From contig NZ_ALCA01000065.1 in NCBI RefSeq assembly GCF_000278725.1, forward strand, positions 1 to 28,896: a stretch of DNA of 28,896 bases. Reading direction: 5' to 3'. The stretch comes from Actinomyces sp. ICM47 (lineage in GTDB: Bacteria; Actinomycetota; Actinomycetes; Actinomycetales; Actinomycetaceae). Every line of letters starts with the position of its first letter. The first letter of the stretch is position 1. The notes beneath the pieces are model-generated. The model was not told the origin of the DNA and made no database searches. It saw only the letters and a list, made by a program, of their open reading frames with translations. The position numbers were made by a program, and so were the translations under genes. Of the stretch, positions 14,234 to 23,170 are shown one piece after another.

Positions 14234-16702
14234 TCATCGAATGTTGCCGCCGCCGTTGTTTCCACCGTTAGCGCCGCCGTTGTTATTGCCGTTGCCGCCA
14301 CCGTGGTTTCCACCGTTGCCGCCACCGTTGTTGCCGCCGCCGTTGTTTCCACCGTTGCCGCCACCATTGTTGCCGCCGCCGTTGTTTCCACCGTTGCCGC
14401 CACCATTGTTGCCGCCGCCGTTGTTGCCGCCGTTCCCGTTGCCGTTCCCGTTGCCGTTTCCGTTCCCGTTGCCGTTTCCGTTCCCGTTGCCGTTTCCGTT
14501 GCCGTTCCCGTTGTTGGAATCCCTGGTCGGCTCATCGGAGGGAACTCCCGACTGAATCGGATTGTTCTCAGGCTCGTTCGAAGACTGCGGGGTGTCGATC
14601 GTGCTGGTGGGGAGCGGGATGGGCGAGTAGTTCTGACCCGGACGGTTCGAATCGACCTTCCAGGTGAAGTCGCTGCCCGGCAGATTCTTCGTCACAGGCT
14701 TCATGTACTTGATCCACACGTCCACCGGCCAGTCGCCGCCATGGAACTGGTCGAGACCACCAACGTCGTCCAGGGGCACCGAGTTACCGAGTTCATCCGA
14801 CTGGTACATGGACACGGCCGTGACCATGCCGGGCACGAAACCAATGAACTGCGCCGACAACTGGTCGGAAGACGTACCGGTCTTGCCCGCCGTCACCAGG
14901 CGATCAATCGCCTGGTCGACATTGTTCGCGGTACCGTCGCCCTTCGTGACGGCCTCGAGGGCCGGCATGATGGACGACACCTCTTCGACATCGAACACAC
15001 GGACTGGATCCACGTCGCCGCTGAAGAGCAGCTTGTTGCGGGAATCCTCGACCTTCTTGACGATGTGTGCGCTGACGCGCTCGCCACCGTTCGCGATCGT
15101 CGAGTAAGCGGTCGCCAAGTCGATGTTGTGCGGGGACGCCGAACCCAGGACGTTCAGAAGTTCATCGGTCAGGCCAAACGTATCCTCGGGAATACCCGCG
15201 TCGACCGCGGCCTGGAGGGTGTTCTTAGGCCCCACGTCGTCGTTAAGGGCCACGTAGGCCGTATTCATCGAATACTCGGTTGCACGCACCAGCGTCACGT
15301 TGTCGAAGGAATAGCCACCATCGTTCGCGACGGCCGTATCCAGGCCTTCGAAGTACTGCGGCGACTTACCCGAATAGATGTCATACACCGAGCCTCCCAG
15401 GCGCGCATTGGCCAGCAGGGCGAAGGGCTTGAAAGACGAGCCCGCCATCGCGATGTCCTGCGTGACCGCATTCTGCTGACGCTCGTCGAAATCCGGACCC
15501 GCGTACTCAGCGAAGATCTCACCAGTGGCCGGGTCCATGGAGGACAGTGCGACGTGCTGATACTTGGGATCCCAGCCACGGATCTTGTTCATGGACTCGG
15601 CGGCCTCGACGGCCTCATCCTGGTAGTCCTTGACGATCGTAGAGGTGATGCGCAGGCCGCCCTGGCTGATCTTGTCCTCATCGAACTGGCCGGAGGCCAG
15701 CAGCTCGGACTTAACCTGTGCCATCAGGTAGCCATTGGTGCCGGACATGGACTCGCTGTTGAGCGTGTCGGGGTCAATCGTCTCGGGGAACACCGCCGCA
15801 TCCCTCTGGGCCTGCGTGATCCAGCCGTCCTCCACCATGAGATTCAGGTCGCGCTCCCAGCGCTCCTTCGCCTTCCCGGGGCTGATGGCGGGGTCCCACG
15901 CGGAGGGTGCGGGAATAACCGCGGCGATCAGCGCGGCCTCGGACAGGGTCAGGTCGGTTGCACCATGGCCGAAGTAGGCCTGCGCAGCAGCGTCGATGCC
16001 GTAGGCACCACGACCGAAGTAGATCGTGTTCATGTAGGCACCGATGACCTCGTCCTTGGACTTCTCACGGTTGATCTTGAGCGCGAGCACGGATTCCTTG
16101 AGCTTGCCACCGTAGGTATCCGTGGTCTTACCGACGAAGTATCGCTCAACGTACTGCTGAGTGAGGGTCGATGCACCCTGCCGTGCTCCGCCGCGCAGAT
16201 TGTTGACGAGCGCGCGGAGGATACCCTTGACGTCAACGCCGGAGTTCGTGTAGAACGTGCGGTCCTCGGAGGCGACGATCGCCTTGGACACGTAGTCGGG
16301 AAGCTTGGTCGTGTCGATGATCTGCCTATTGATCTCGCCGAGGCTACCCATCTCGGTCGTGCCGTCCGCGTAGTAGACGGTCGTCTTCTGCGCGAGCGCC
16401 AGGTCAGCCGGCGCGGGCACGCTGAGCGTGTTGTACAGGTACAGAAACACGGCCATGCCGATGATAAAAAATCCCAGGAAGACGGTCAGGATTCCAAAGC
16501 CGATGCGCTTGGCCCAGCGGAAACGCTTCTTCTTGGGACCCTTCTTGTCACTCGACGAGGCCGTGGCGGCCTTCGTCGATGAGCCGGAGGCATGCGCAGA
16601 GTGCGACGGGCGACGCGGGGGCAGGTGTTCCTGCCCGGACGCGCTCTGGCTGCCCGGTTCGACGTTGCCGTTCCCGTTGTTCTTTCCGTTGCTAGTCGCC
16701 AC
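14234..16702 (-). CDS. class A penicillin-binding protein (transglycosylase/transpeptidase)
   Basis: An 822-residue bifunctional peptidoglycan synthase. A basic, low-complexity cytoplasmic N-terminus leads to one membrane helix (about 68-93). The GT51 glycosyltransferase follows, with catalytic Glu in ASEDRTFY (about 144), GGARQGASTLTQQ, and the KINREKSKDEV and YMNTIYFGRGAYG motifs. The transpeptidase has SSFK (about 420), SMN (about 475) and KTGTS (about 606), so all active-site motifs are present. From about 727 to the end it is a Pro/Ser linker and a long Gly/Asn tail, outside the cell. GTG start with AAAGGG upstream. It uses lipid II to polymerise glycan and cross-link stems. It faces the same way as gnd but has its own promoter and terminator. 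A general housekeeping PBP1 role is well supported. Confidence 0.95.
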   Translation of the reverse strand: MATSNGKNNGNGNVEPGSQSASGQEHLPPRRPSHSAHASGSSTKAATASSSDKKGPKKKRFRWAKRIGFGILTVFLGFFIIGMAVFLYLYNTLSVPAPADLALAQKTTVYYADGTTEMGSLGEINRQIIDTTKLPDYVSKAIVASEDRTFYTNSGVDVKGILRALVNNLRGGARQGASTLTQQYVERYFVGKTTDTYGGKLKESVLALKINREKSKDEVIGAYMNTIYFGRGAYGIDAAAQAYFGHGATDLTLSEAALIAAVIPAPSAWDPAISPGKAKERWERDLNLMVEDGWITQAQRDAAVFPETIDPDTLNSESMSGTNGYLMAQVKSELLASGQFDEDKISQGGLRITSTIVKDYQDEAVEAAESMNKIRGWDPKYQHVALSSMDPATGEIFAEYAGPDFDERQQNAVTQDIAMAGSSFKPFALLANARLGGSVYDIYSGKSPQYFEGLDTAVANDGGYSFDNVTLVRATEYSMNTAYVALNDDVGPKNTLQAAVDAGIPEDTFGLTDELLNVLGSASPHNIDLATAYSTIANGGERVSAHIVKKVEDSRNKLLFSGDVDPVRVFDVEEVSSIMPALEAVTKGDGTANNVDQAIDRLVTAGKTGTSSDQLSAQFIGFVPGMVTAVSMYQSDELGNSVPLDDVGGLDQFHGGDWPVDVWIKYMKPVTKNLPGSDFTWKVDSNRPGQNYSPIPLPTSTIDTPQSSNEPENNPIQSGVPSDEPTRDSNNGNGNGNGNGNGNGNGNGNGNGNGNGNGGNNGGGNNGGGNGGNNGGGNNGGGNGGNNGGGNNGGGNGGNHGGGNGNNNGGANGGNNGGGNIR
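14242..14513 (-). repeat. Gly/Asn-coding microsatellite in the PBP tail
   Basis: Two repeat types adjoin. Nearest the stop is a 39-bp unit (13 residues, NGGNNGGGNNGGG) in about three to four copies. Then comes a 6-bp GN-coding unit, about a dozen copies, in about 14430-14513. Units are nearly identical at DNA level, so length variation by slippage is expected, always in frame. Confidence 0.85.
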
Positions 16703-16735
16703 GTGTTCGCCCTTTCAGCGGATTGTTGTACCTCT

Positions 16736-16763
16736 AGGTTAACCGTGTTTCCTGAAAGTTCAC
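16736..16763 (-). promoter_or_regulatory. possible housekeeping promoter of the PBP gene
   Basis: On the minus strand a TAACCT hexamer (16736-16741) lies 16 nt downstream of GTGAAC (16758-16763). This fits an actinobacterial -10/-35 pair, about 35 nt before the GTG start. Weak on its own. Confidence 0.35.
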
Positions 16764-16786
16764 CACGGAATGGGCACAAACACGTT

Positions 16787-16820
16787 GGGGGTGGGTGCGC
16801 GTGATAGCGTACCCACCCCC
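16787..16820 (-). terminator. terminator of gnd
   Basis: GGGGGTGGGT pairs with ACCCACCCCC, extended by CG pairs, around a 7-nt loop, about 28 nt after the gnd stop on the minus strand. Confidence 0.75.
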
Positions 16821-16847
16821 GGATGTTTTTCCGTCAGTGCCCCCTGA

Positions 16848-18314
16848 TCAGGACCACTGTTCCTCGGGACGACCATCGAGCGCCCACAGGGTGTGGAACA
16901 CACCCTCCTTGTCTACCCGGCGGTAGGTATGGGAGCCGAAGAAGTCGCGCTGGCCCTGGATGAGGGCGGCAGGCAGGCGCGTCGCGCGGATCTGGTCGAA
17001 GTAGGCCAGGGACGAGGCGAACACGGGGATCGGAACGCCGGCGAGGGCCGCCTGGGACACGACGCGGCGCAGCGCGGGCGTGCACTCCTGGAAGCGGGTC
17101 GCAAACGGCTCTGCGGCCAGCAGCAGCGGCAGATCCGGGTCGGCCTCGTAGGCGCGGGTGATGTCGTCGAGGAAGGCGGCGCGGATGATGCAGCCCGCGC
17201 GCCAGATGCGAGCCAGGGCACCCTTGTCGATGCCCCACTCGTACTCGGAAGCCCCGGCCTCGATCTCGTCGAAGCCCTGCGAGTAGGCGACGATCTTGGA
17301 GGCGAAGAGCGCCTGGCGCACGTCCTCGATGAACGCAGCCCGGGCCTCGTCCGATTCGATGATGAGCGCGGAGGCGTTGCCCGCGAGCGTCTGCCCGGCT
17401 GCGCGCTGGGCGGGCTCGGAGGATGCGCCGCGCGCGAAGGTCGCCTCGCCGATAGCGGTGACGGGCACGGCCAGGTCGAGGGCGGTCTGCACCGTCCACT
17501 TACCGGTGCCCTTCTGGGAGGCGGCGTCCACGATGAGATCGACGAGCGGACGACCGGTTTCGGCGTCCACCTGGCGCAGGACCTCGACGGTGATCTCCAT
17601 GAGGTAGGAGTTGAGCTCGCCCTCGTTCCAGGCGGCGAAAATGTCGGCAATCTCGGCCGGCGTCGCGCCCAGGCCCTCGCGCAGGAGGGTGTAGGCCTCG
17701 GCGATGACCTGCATGTCCGCGTACTCGATGCCGTTGTGCACCATTTTCACGAAGTGGCCGGCGCCGTTCGCGCCGATGTACGTACAGCAGGGCACGCCGT
17801 CGTAGGTGCCGGCGATGGCCTCGAACATGGGGCCGAGGCGGTCGTACGAGGCCGGGGTGCCGCCGGGCATGATGGAGGGACCCCACAGGGCACCCTCCTC
17901 GCCGCCAGAGACGCCCGCGCCGACGAAATGCAGGCCGCGCTCGGCGGCCCACTTCTCGCGGCGGATCGTGTCGGTGAACAGGGAGTTACCGCAGTCGACG
18001 ATGATGTCGCCCTCGTCCATGAGGTCGGCGAGCTGGCCCATGACGGCGTCGGTCGAGGGGCCGGCCTGGACCATCATGATGGCGACGCGCGGGGTGCGAA
18101 GCGATGCGACGAAGTCCTCGAGCGTGGAGGCGGGCACGAAGGTGGCCTCGTCCCCGTGCTCGGCCATGAGCTTGTCGGTGCGCGCGGGCGTGCGGTTAAA
18201 GACGGCGGTCGCGTAGCCGTTGCGAGCCAGGTTGCGGGCGAGGTTCGCGCCCATGACTCCCAGGCCGTACACGCCGATGTCGGCGGAGGCCTTCTCGGGG
18301 GTAAACGTGCTCAT
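16848..18314 (-). CDS. gnd: 6-phosphogluconate dehydrogenase, decarboxylating
   Basis: A 488-residue enzyme of the usual length for the long (E. coli-type) family. It oxidises 6-phosphogluconate to ribulose 5-phosphate with release of CO2 and usually reduces NADP. The N-terminal Rossmann fold shows GLGVMGANLARNLARNGY with FNRTPART after it, where the Arg favours NADP. The substrate region has SGGEEGALWGPSIMPGG and the catalytic Lys in GHFVKMVHNGIEYADMQ. The C-terminal helical domain includes IVAYSQGFDEI and the tail HTLWALDG. ATG 18314 follows AGGAGAG by 8 nt. It works in the oxidative pentose phosphate pathway in the cytoplasm. It stands alone between terminators. Confidence 0.97.
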   Translation of the reverse strand: MSTFTPEKASADIGVYGLGVMGANLARNLARNGYATAVFNRTPARTDKLMAEHGDEATFVPASTLEDFVASLRTPRVAIMMVQAGPSTDAVMGQLADLMDEGDIIVDCGNSLFTDTIRREKWAAERGLHFVGAGVSGGEEGALWGPSIMPGGTPASYDRLGPMFEAIAGTYDGVPCCTYIGANGAGHFVKMVHNGIEYADMQVIAEAYTLLREGLGATPAEIADIFAAWNEGELNSYLMEITVEVLRQVDAETGRPLVDLIVDAASQKGTGKWTVQTALDLAVPVTAIGEATFARGASSEPAQRAAGQTLAGNASALIIESDEARAAFIEDVRQALFASKIVAYSQGFDEIEAGASEYEWGIDKGALARIWRAGCIIRAAFLDDITRAYEADPDLPLLLAAEPFATRFQECTPALRRVVSQAALAGVPIPVFASSLAYFDQIRATRLPAALIQGQRDFFGSHTYRRVDKEGVFHTLWALDGRPEEQWS

Positions 18315-18385
18315 GCGGTGACTCTCCTAACGTATAGGTCAGTTGTCACCAGAGTACGTCCGTGGCAGGTGGGGGTGCACCGCGC

Positions 18386-18411
18386 GCGGGCGTGAGGATG
18401 GTCGCGCCCGC
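18386..18411 (-). terminator. possible weak terminator of the CCA-adding enzyme gene
   Basis: A 7-bp GCGGGCG/CGCCCGC stem with a 12-nt loop between the pcnA stop and gnd. No T-run is present. Low certainty. Confidence 0.3.
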
Positions 18412-18489
18412 TCCACTGACGAGGCCGCTCACCGCCGCGCCACCGGCGCACTTACGTCTCGGCGGGGCTGTGCGCGGGGTCTGCGGGGT

Positions 18490-20094
18490 CTAGTCCTGGG
18501 CCTGTCGGGCGGCCTTCGCGGCGGCCTTACGGGCCTTCTTTTCGGCGACCTTTGCTTCCCAGCGGGCTTGCTGCGCCTGGTATTCCTCGGCCAGGGCGCG
18601 CACGTCGTCGGAGGCCCACCACGCTAGGAGTGCCTCGCGGGCTGCCTCCTCGCCCAGCGGTCCGCGCTCCATGCGCAGCTCCAGCAGGTAGTCGCGGGCG
18701 ATCTTGACGGCGCGCGAGGGGCGAAGCCCCAGGATGTCCATGATCTGGTCACCGTCGAGGTCGGGGCGGATCGCGTCGAGTTCCTCCTGTTCGCGCAGGG
18801 CGGCGATACGGGCCTCGAGGTCGTCGTAGGCCGCCGACAGGAAGTTGGCCTTGCGACGGTTGCGGGTCGTGCAGTCGGCGCGCGTGAGGCGGTGGAGGCG
18901 TTCGAGGAGGTCGCCCGCGTCGGCCACGTAGCGGCGCACTGCGGAGTCGGACCATGCGGCCTCGCCGTAGCCGTGGAAACGCAGGTGTAGCGCGACCAGC
19001 GTGGACACGGCCTCGATTGTCGCCTTGTCGAAGTGCAGGGCCTTCATGCGCTTGCGCGTCATCTTCGCGCCCACGATCTCGTGGTGGTGGAAGGACACGG
19101 TGCCGTTCTTCTCGAAGCGGCGGGTCGCCGGCTTGCCGACGTCGTGCATGAGTGCCGCGAAGCGCAGGACGAAATCGGGGGCGGGCACGGGGCCGTCCGG
19201 GCCGGTCTCCAGGTCCATGGCCTGCTCGACGACGGTGAGGGTGTGCTCGTAGACGTCCTTGTGGCGCTTGTGCTCGTCAACCGTGGAGACCAGTGCAGCG
19301 ACCTCGGGCAGGACGATATCGGCGACGCCCGTGTGCACCATCAGCTCGATGCCGCGGCGCGGGTAGGGCGAGATGATGAGGCGCTCGAGTTCGGCGCGGA
19401 TGCGCTCAGCGGACACGATCTCCAGGCGCGAGGCCATGGTTTCCATGGCGTTCATGACGTCCAGGTCCACGTCGAGGCCCAGCTGGGCGCTAAAGCGCGC
19501 GGCGCGCATGATGCGCAGCGGGTCGTCGTCGAAGGACTGCTCGGCGGACACGGGGGTGCGCAGGTTGCCGTCCGCGAGGTCCGCCAGGCCGCCGCAGGGG
19601 TCGACCAGGGCCATCTGCGGCAGGCGCATCGCCATCGCGTTGACCGTAAAGTCGCGGCGCGTCAGATCGCCTTCGAGCGTGTCGCCGAAGGTCACCTCAG
19701 GCTTGCGCGACCCGATCTCGTACTCGTCGGTGCGATACGTCGTCACTTCAACGACCACGTCGCCGCGGCGCCCGCCGATCGTGCCGAACTCCTTGCCGAT
19801 GTCCCATGTCGCGTTGCCCCACTGGGCCAGCAGTTCCTCGGTGCGCTCGGGACGCGCGGAGGTCGTCATGTCAAAGTCGTGCGGAGTCACACCCAGGAAA
19901 GCATCGCGCACCGGTCCACCAACGAGCGCGAGTTCCTCCCCGGCCTGGTCAAAAATCGTGCCGAGTTCCATAATTGCGGGCGGGAGTGCCGCGAATGTCT
20001 TCGTGGCGTTGGCCATGAGGGTAGGAATGTCCGTCGTTCCGGCGTTTTGCGGGGTCACGGGGCCGTTGATCGGGGAAGCTGACTGGGTACTCAT
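18490..20094 (-). CDS. CCA tRNA nucleotidyltransferase / poly(A) polymerase family
   Basis: A 534-residue enzyme. The nucleotidyltransferase head is at LVGGPVRDAFLG (about 56-67) with metal-binding DFDMTTSARP just after, then the RRDFTVNAMAM and DPCGG motifs and the FDDDPLRIMRAARFSAQLG neck of class II CCA-adding enzymes. A metal-dependent HD domain follows (MHDVGKPATRRF, about 315-326). The C-terminus ends in a Lys/Ala-rich coiled coil. It adds or repairs the 3' CCA of tRNA. In Actinobacteria this gene typically lies beside Nudix, DUF6049 and murJ, as here. ATG follows AGAGGCG. The first 35 residues are poorly conserved-looking and the start could be later. CCA-adding activity is favoured over poly(A) polymerase from the gene context. 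Confidence 0.92.
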   Translation of the reverse strand: MSTQSASPINGPVTPQNAGTTDIPTLMANATKTFAALPPAIMELGTIFDQAGEELALVGGPVRDAFLGVTPHDFDMTTSARPERTEELLAQWGNATWDIGKEFGTIGGRRGDVVVEVTTYRTDEYEIGSRKPEVTFGDTLEGDLTRRDFTVNAMAMRLPQMALVDPCGGLADLADGNLRTPVSAEQSFDDDPLRIMRAARFSAQLGLDVDLDVMNAMETMASRLEIVSAERIRAELERLIISPYPRRGIELMVHTGVADIVLPEVAALVSTVDEHKRHKDVYEHTLTVVEQAMDLETGPDGPVPAPDFVLRFAALMHDVGKPATRRFEKNGTVSFHHHEIVGAKMTRKRMKALHFDKATIEAVSTLVALHLRFHGYGEAAWSDSAVRRYVADAGDLLERLHRLTRADCTTRNRRKANFLSAAYDDLEARIAALREQEELDAIRPDLDGDQIMDILGLRPSRAVKIARDYLLELRMERGPLGEEAAREALLAWWASDDVRALAEEYQAQQARWEAKVAEKKARKAAAKAARQAQD

Positions 20095-20163
20095 CGCCTC
20101 TAAGCATGCCAGGAAAGCGCCCTAGCCGACTACCGGGGGCCGCCCACCGGCTAAAGTGGAGTC

Positions 20164-20697
20164 ATGCCTGCACGTTCAGTTGACCGCCGATCCGGGGTTC
20201 CGAGACCCCCGCGTCGGTCTGCTTCCATGCGCGCGGGCCGCTCTCACCTGCCGATTTCCGCAGAAACCAGCGCGGGCGGTATTGTCGTGGACGTGCGTGA
20301 CGGAATTCCCTATGCAGCGCTTATCGCGCGACGCAATCGAGCGGGGCGTATCGAGTGGTGCCTGCCCAAGGGTCACCTGGAGGGTTCCGAGACCCCGCAG
20401 CAGGCGGCGCTGCGCGAGGTCGCCGAGGAAACCGGCATCCACGGGCGCATCATTCGCCACCTGGCGTCGATCGACTACTGGTTTTCCGGCAACGACCGCC
20501 GCGTCCACAAGGTCGTTCACCACTACCTAATGGACTACGAGTCCGGTACGATCACCGTCGATGGAGATCCTGATCATGAGGCCGAGGCCGCCGCATGGGT
20601 TCCCCTGCGCGACGTGTCGCGTCAGCTGGCCTACCCCAACGAACGCCGCATCGTGTGCATCGCCCTCGACCTGCTGTATCGGGATAGCCGTGGCTAG
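20164..20697 (+). CDS. Nudix hydrolase
   Basis: A 177-residue protein with a complete Nudix box, GHLEGSETPQQAALREVAEETGI (about 76-98), which binds the divalent metal and cleaves nucleoside diphosphates linked to another moiety. The preceding AGGIVVD and the WCLPKGH segment are typical of the fold. The substrate cannot be read from sequence. The first 20 or so residues are Arg/Pro-rich; ATG 20227 is an alternative start. It is divergent from the CCA-adding enzyme gene, with 69 bp between, and its stop overlaps the next gene's GTG. Confidence 0.92.
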   Translation: MPARSVDRRSGVPRPPRRSASMRAGRSHLPISAETSAGGIVVDVRDGIPYAALIARRNRAGRIEWCLPKGHLEGSETPQQAALREVAEETGIHGRIIRHLASIDYWFSGNDRRVHKVVHHYLMDYESGTITVDGDPDHEAEAAAWVPLRDVSRQLAYPNERRIVCIALDLLYRDSRG

Positions 20698-23170
20698 GCG
20701 CGGCAGGTGGGTCGCCGCCCTGTGCGCGGCGCTGATGATTCTGCTCGGTCTCTCCGTTCACGAGGCCGGGGCAATTCCCGTACATTCGGCGACGTCCGCG
20801 CAGGATCAGTCGCGCCCCTCCGTGATGGGTACTGTGTCCGCAGATTCGGGACTCTCGGTATCGATTGACTCTCTGTCGCCTCGGATCATTACGACCGAGG
20901 AAGAAGTGGTTATTTCTGGCACGATCCGCAACGATTCGCCGACGACGCTGGCCTCTGTCTCCGTCGATGTGTTCGTTGCTAACGAGACACCCATCTCTGT
21001 TTCGTCGATGACGACACAGCTCAGCGAGGACGAACCCGACGCCACGCACGTCGCTTCCTCGACGCTGACCGACGTACGCCGCAGCGTGACCACACCTTTT
21101 GAGATTCGTATCCCCACCTCCTCCCTGCCGCTGACCGACACCGAGGAGTGGGGGCCTCGCATCACGACCGTCACTGCGACCTCCGGCGACTTCTCCGGCA
21201 AGGACCGCACAATCCTCGTGTGGGACTCCGGCGCACAGGTCGCCCCCTCCCGTGTGTCCGCGGTGGTTCCCTGGACCTCAGGAAACGCCGCATCAACTCA
21301 GGCCGAGCGTTCCGCGGTCCTGACCCTGGCCGGAACCTCGGGCGTCACCCTCGCCGTCGATCCTCTCCTGATCCCTCGCGGCCCCCAGCCCACGACCAAG
21401 CACAGCCCCACCCCATCCGCGTCCGCAACCGAGGATGAGGCGCAGTCGGAGGGACAGTCGGAGCAGTCGGGGCAGTCCGACGCCCCCACGGCCTCGCCGA
21501 GTCCGTCCGCCTCCGCCGCACCGACGCCCGCGCCCACCGCGACCGACCCGGCGCAGCGCTCGCGCGACCTCCAGGCCGAGGCCTTCGTGTCCTCGTTCAT
21601 GTCGACCGCCTCCGAAATCATCGCGCTGCCCGACGCCGATGCGGATCTCGGGGCCCTCGCACTGTCCGGCAACACCGGCTTCTGGGGCCTGGCCTCCGAA
21701 TCCATCAACGCTTTCCCGGGCACGCCGCGCGCGGCCGGCTGGGTCGCGCCGAGTCACGCCCACAATCCCGGCGCTCCGAATCCCTCCGCGACCCCGTCGA
21801 CATCCCCCACGGCCTCGCCGTCGGCATCCGCGACGCCCAACCCGACCCCCTCCGCGACCGGTCCGAGCGGAACCATGACTTCCAAGCCCGACTCGGGTCC
21901 TACGATCCTGCGCAACGTCGGCTGGCCCGATGACGCAACCTTCGGCACAACCTTCCTGTCCAACTTCGCCGCGGCCGACCAGATCGCCATCGCCCCGACC
22001 TCGGCACTGACCCCCACTGACGAGGTCCCCTTCACCTCCATGGCGCGCGTCAACGTCAACCCGACGACCGGTGAGACCTCGACAAACGGGACGGGCGCGC
22101 ACGTCCTCGCCCAGCAGGCAGACATCTCCTCGATCCTGTCGTGGAATGCTTCCGGCGGCGACGCACTCGACGCAGAGCAGGCCCTCACCGCCATCACGGC
22201 GATCATCGCGCGCGAACGACCCTCCTCCTCGCGCACCCTGTTCGCGACGGCAGCGCGCGGAACCACCATCAACGACCGCCTCGCCAGCCGCGCCAGCGCG
22301 CTCTTCTCGCCGCGCTGGGTCACCGCCACGAGCTTCACGGACATGGCCACCAGCGAACCCACGGACGTCGAGCGCGCCACCGTCGGCACGGGCACCCTCG
22401 CCGACGACACGGCGAGCGCCATCACCGAGATGTCGACCTCGCTGACGCTGCTCATTCCACTGGCGAACGCAACGGACGACCCCGACGCAGTCTTCGACTC
22501 GGTCACGCCCCAGGTCCTTCCAGCATTGACTGCCGGGCGCACCCCCTCCGAGCAGCTGGACTCCGCGACCGCCATGACCAGCCAAGTGACGACCATGCTA
22601 TCCTCGGTGACCGTCGAACCCTCCTCGGCGGTTAACCTGATCAACAAGTCCGCGAACTTCCCCGTCCTGATCCGTAACAACCTGGACTGGCCGGTACGCG
22701 TCGACGTCACCCTCATCCCCGACGACCCGCGACTGCGTGCCACCCCCGCACAATCCCAGCTGCTGGCCGCGCGCGGTGCCACCACGGTCGAAGTGCCCGT
22801 CGGCGCGATCGGCAGTGGCAACATCGAAGTCACTTACAAGGTCACAACCCCCGACGGCCACATCCTGGACGACTCACAAACCGTTTTCGTGCGCATGCGC
22901 GCCGGCTGGGAAGATGCAATCACCGCGGTTATCGCCGCGCTCTTCGGCCTCCTGTTCCTCGTCGGCATCACGCGTTCGATCCGTGGGCGATCCAGGCGCA
23001 AGGCCGAGGCCTCCACAGCTTCCGGGAGTACCGACGAACCCGTCAGCTCAACCGAGGCACCCCAGGGGGCATCCGCCCCCGAGACACACCCCGAGGACCC
23101 AGAGAAGGCCTCGGACACCGCAGACGAGAACACCGACTCGAAGACCGCCACGACGAAGGAGACCCCATGA
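20690..23170 (+). CDS. DUF6049-type exported membrane protein
   Basis: GTG 20690 overlaps the Nudix stop by 8 nt (GTGGCTAG) and begins a signal peptide (ARRGRWVAALCAALMILLGL); the longer open frame upstream lies inside the Nudix gene. The 826-residue product has an extracellular Ig-like N-terminal region, low-complexity Pro/Ser/Thr/Ala linkers (about 240-290 and 365-395), further extracellular domains, and one C-terminal membrane helix (about 741-760, VIAALFGLLFLVGI) with a basic then acidic cytoplasmic tail. Proteins of this layout sit directly before murJ in many actinobacteria and are suspected to act with it in wall assembly; no biochemical function is established that I know of. ATGA overlap with murJ implies coupled translation. 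Confidence 0.85.
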   Translation: MARRGRWVAALCAALMILLGLSVHEAGAIPVHSATSAQDQSRPSVMGTVSADSGLSVSIDSLSPRIITTEEEVVISGTIRNDSPTTLASVSVDVFVANETPISVSSMTTQLSEDEPDATHVASSTLTDVRRSVTTPFEIRIPTSSLPLTDTEEWGPRITTVTATSGDFSGKDRTILVWDSGAQVAPSRVSAVVPWTSGNAASTQAERSAVLTLAGTSGVTLAVDPLLIPRGPQPTTKHSPTPSASATEDEAQSEGQSEQSGQSDAPTASPSPSASAAPTPAPTATDPAQRSRDLQAEAFVSSFMSTASEIIALPDADADLGALALSGNTGFWGLASESINAFPGTPRAAGWVAPSHAHNPGAPNPSATPSTSPTASPSASATPNPTPSATGPSGTMTSKPDSGPTILRNVGWPDDATFGTTFLSNFAAADQIAIAPTSALTPTDEVPFTSMARVNVNPTTGETSTNGTGAHVLAQQADISSILSWNASGGDALDAEQALTAITAIIARERPSSSRTLFATAARGTTINDRLASRASALFSPRWVTATSFTDMATSEPTDVERATVGTGTLADDTASAITEMSTSLTLLIPLANATDDPDAVFDSVTPQVLPALTAGRTPSEQLDSATAMTSQVTTMLSSVTVEPSSAVNLINKSANFPVLIRNNLDWPVRVDVTLIPDDPRLRATPAQSQLLAARGATTVEVPVGAIGSGNIEVTYKVTTPDGHILDDSQTVFVRMRAGWEDAITAVIAALFGLLFLVGITRSIRGRSRRKAEASTASGSTDEPVSSTEAPQGASAPETHPEDPEKASDTADENTDSKTATTKETP

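Noticed and set aside
14242..14513. CRISPR-like array
   Set aside because: The repeats are contiguous in-frame coding units without spacers.
14303..16582. Long open frame opposite the penicillin-binding protein gene
   Set aside because: High GC and codon bias create antisense frames; it has no ribosome site or domain, while the minus strand carries a full enzyme.
16893..18395. Long open frame opposite gnd
   Set aside because: Antisense shadow of a complete 6-phosphogluconate dehydrogenase.
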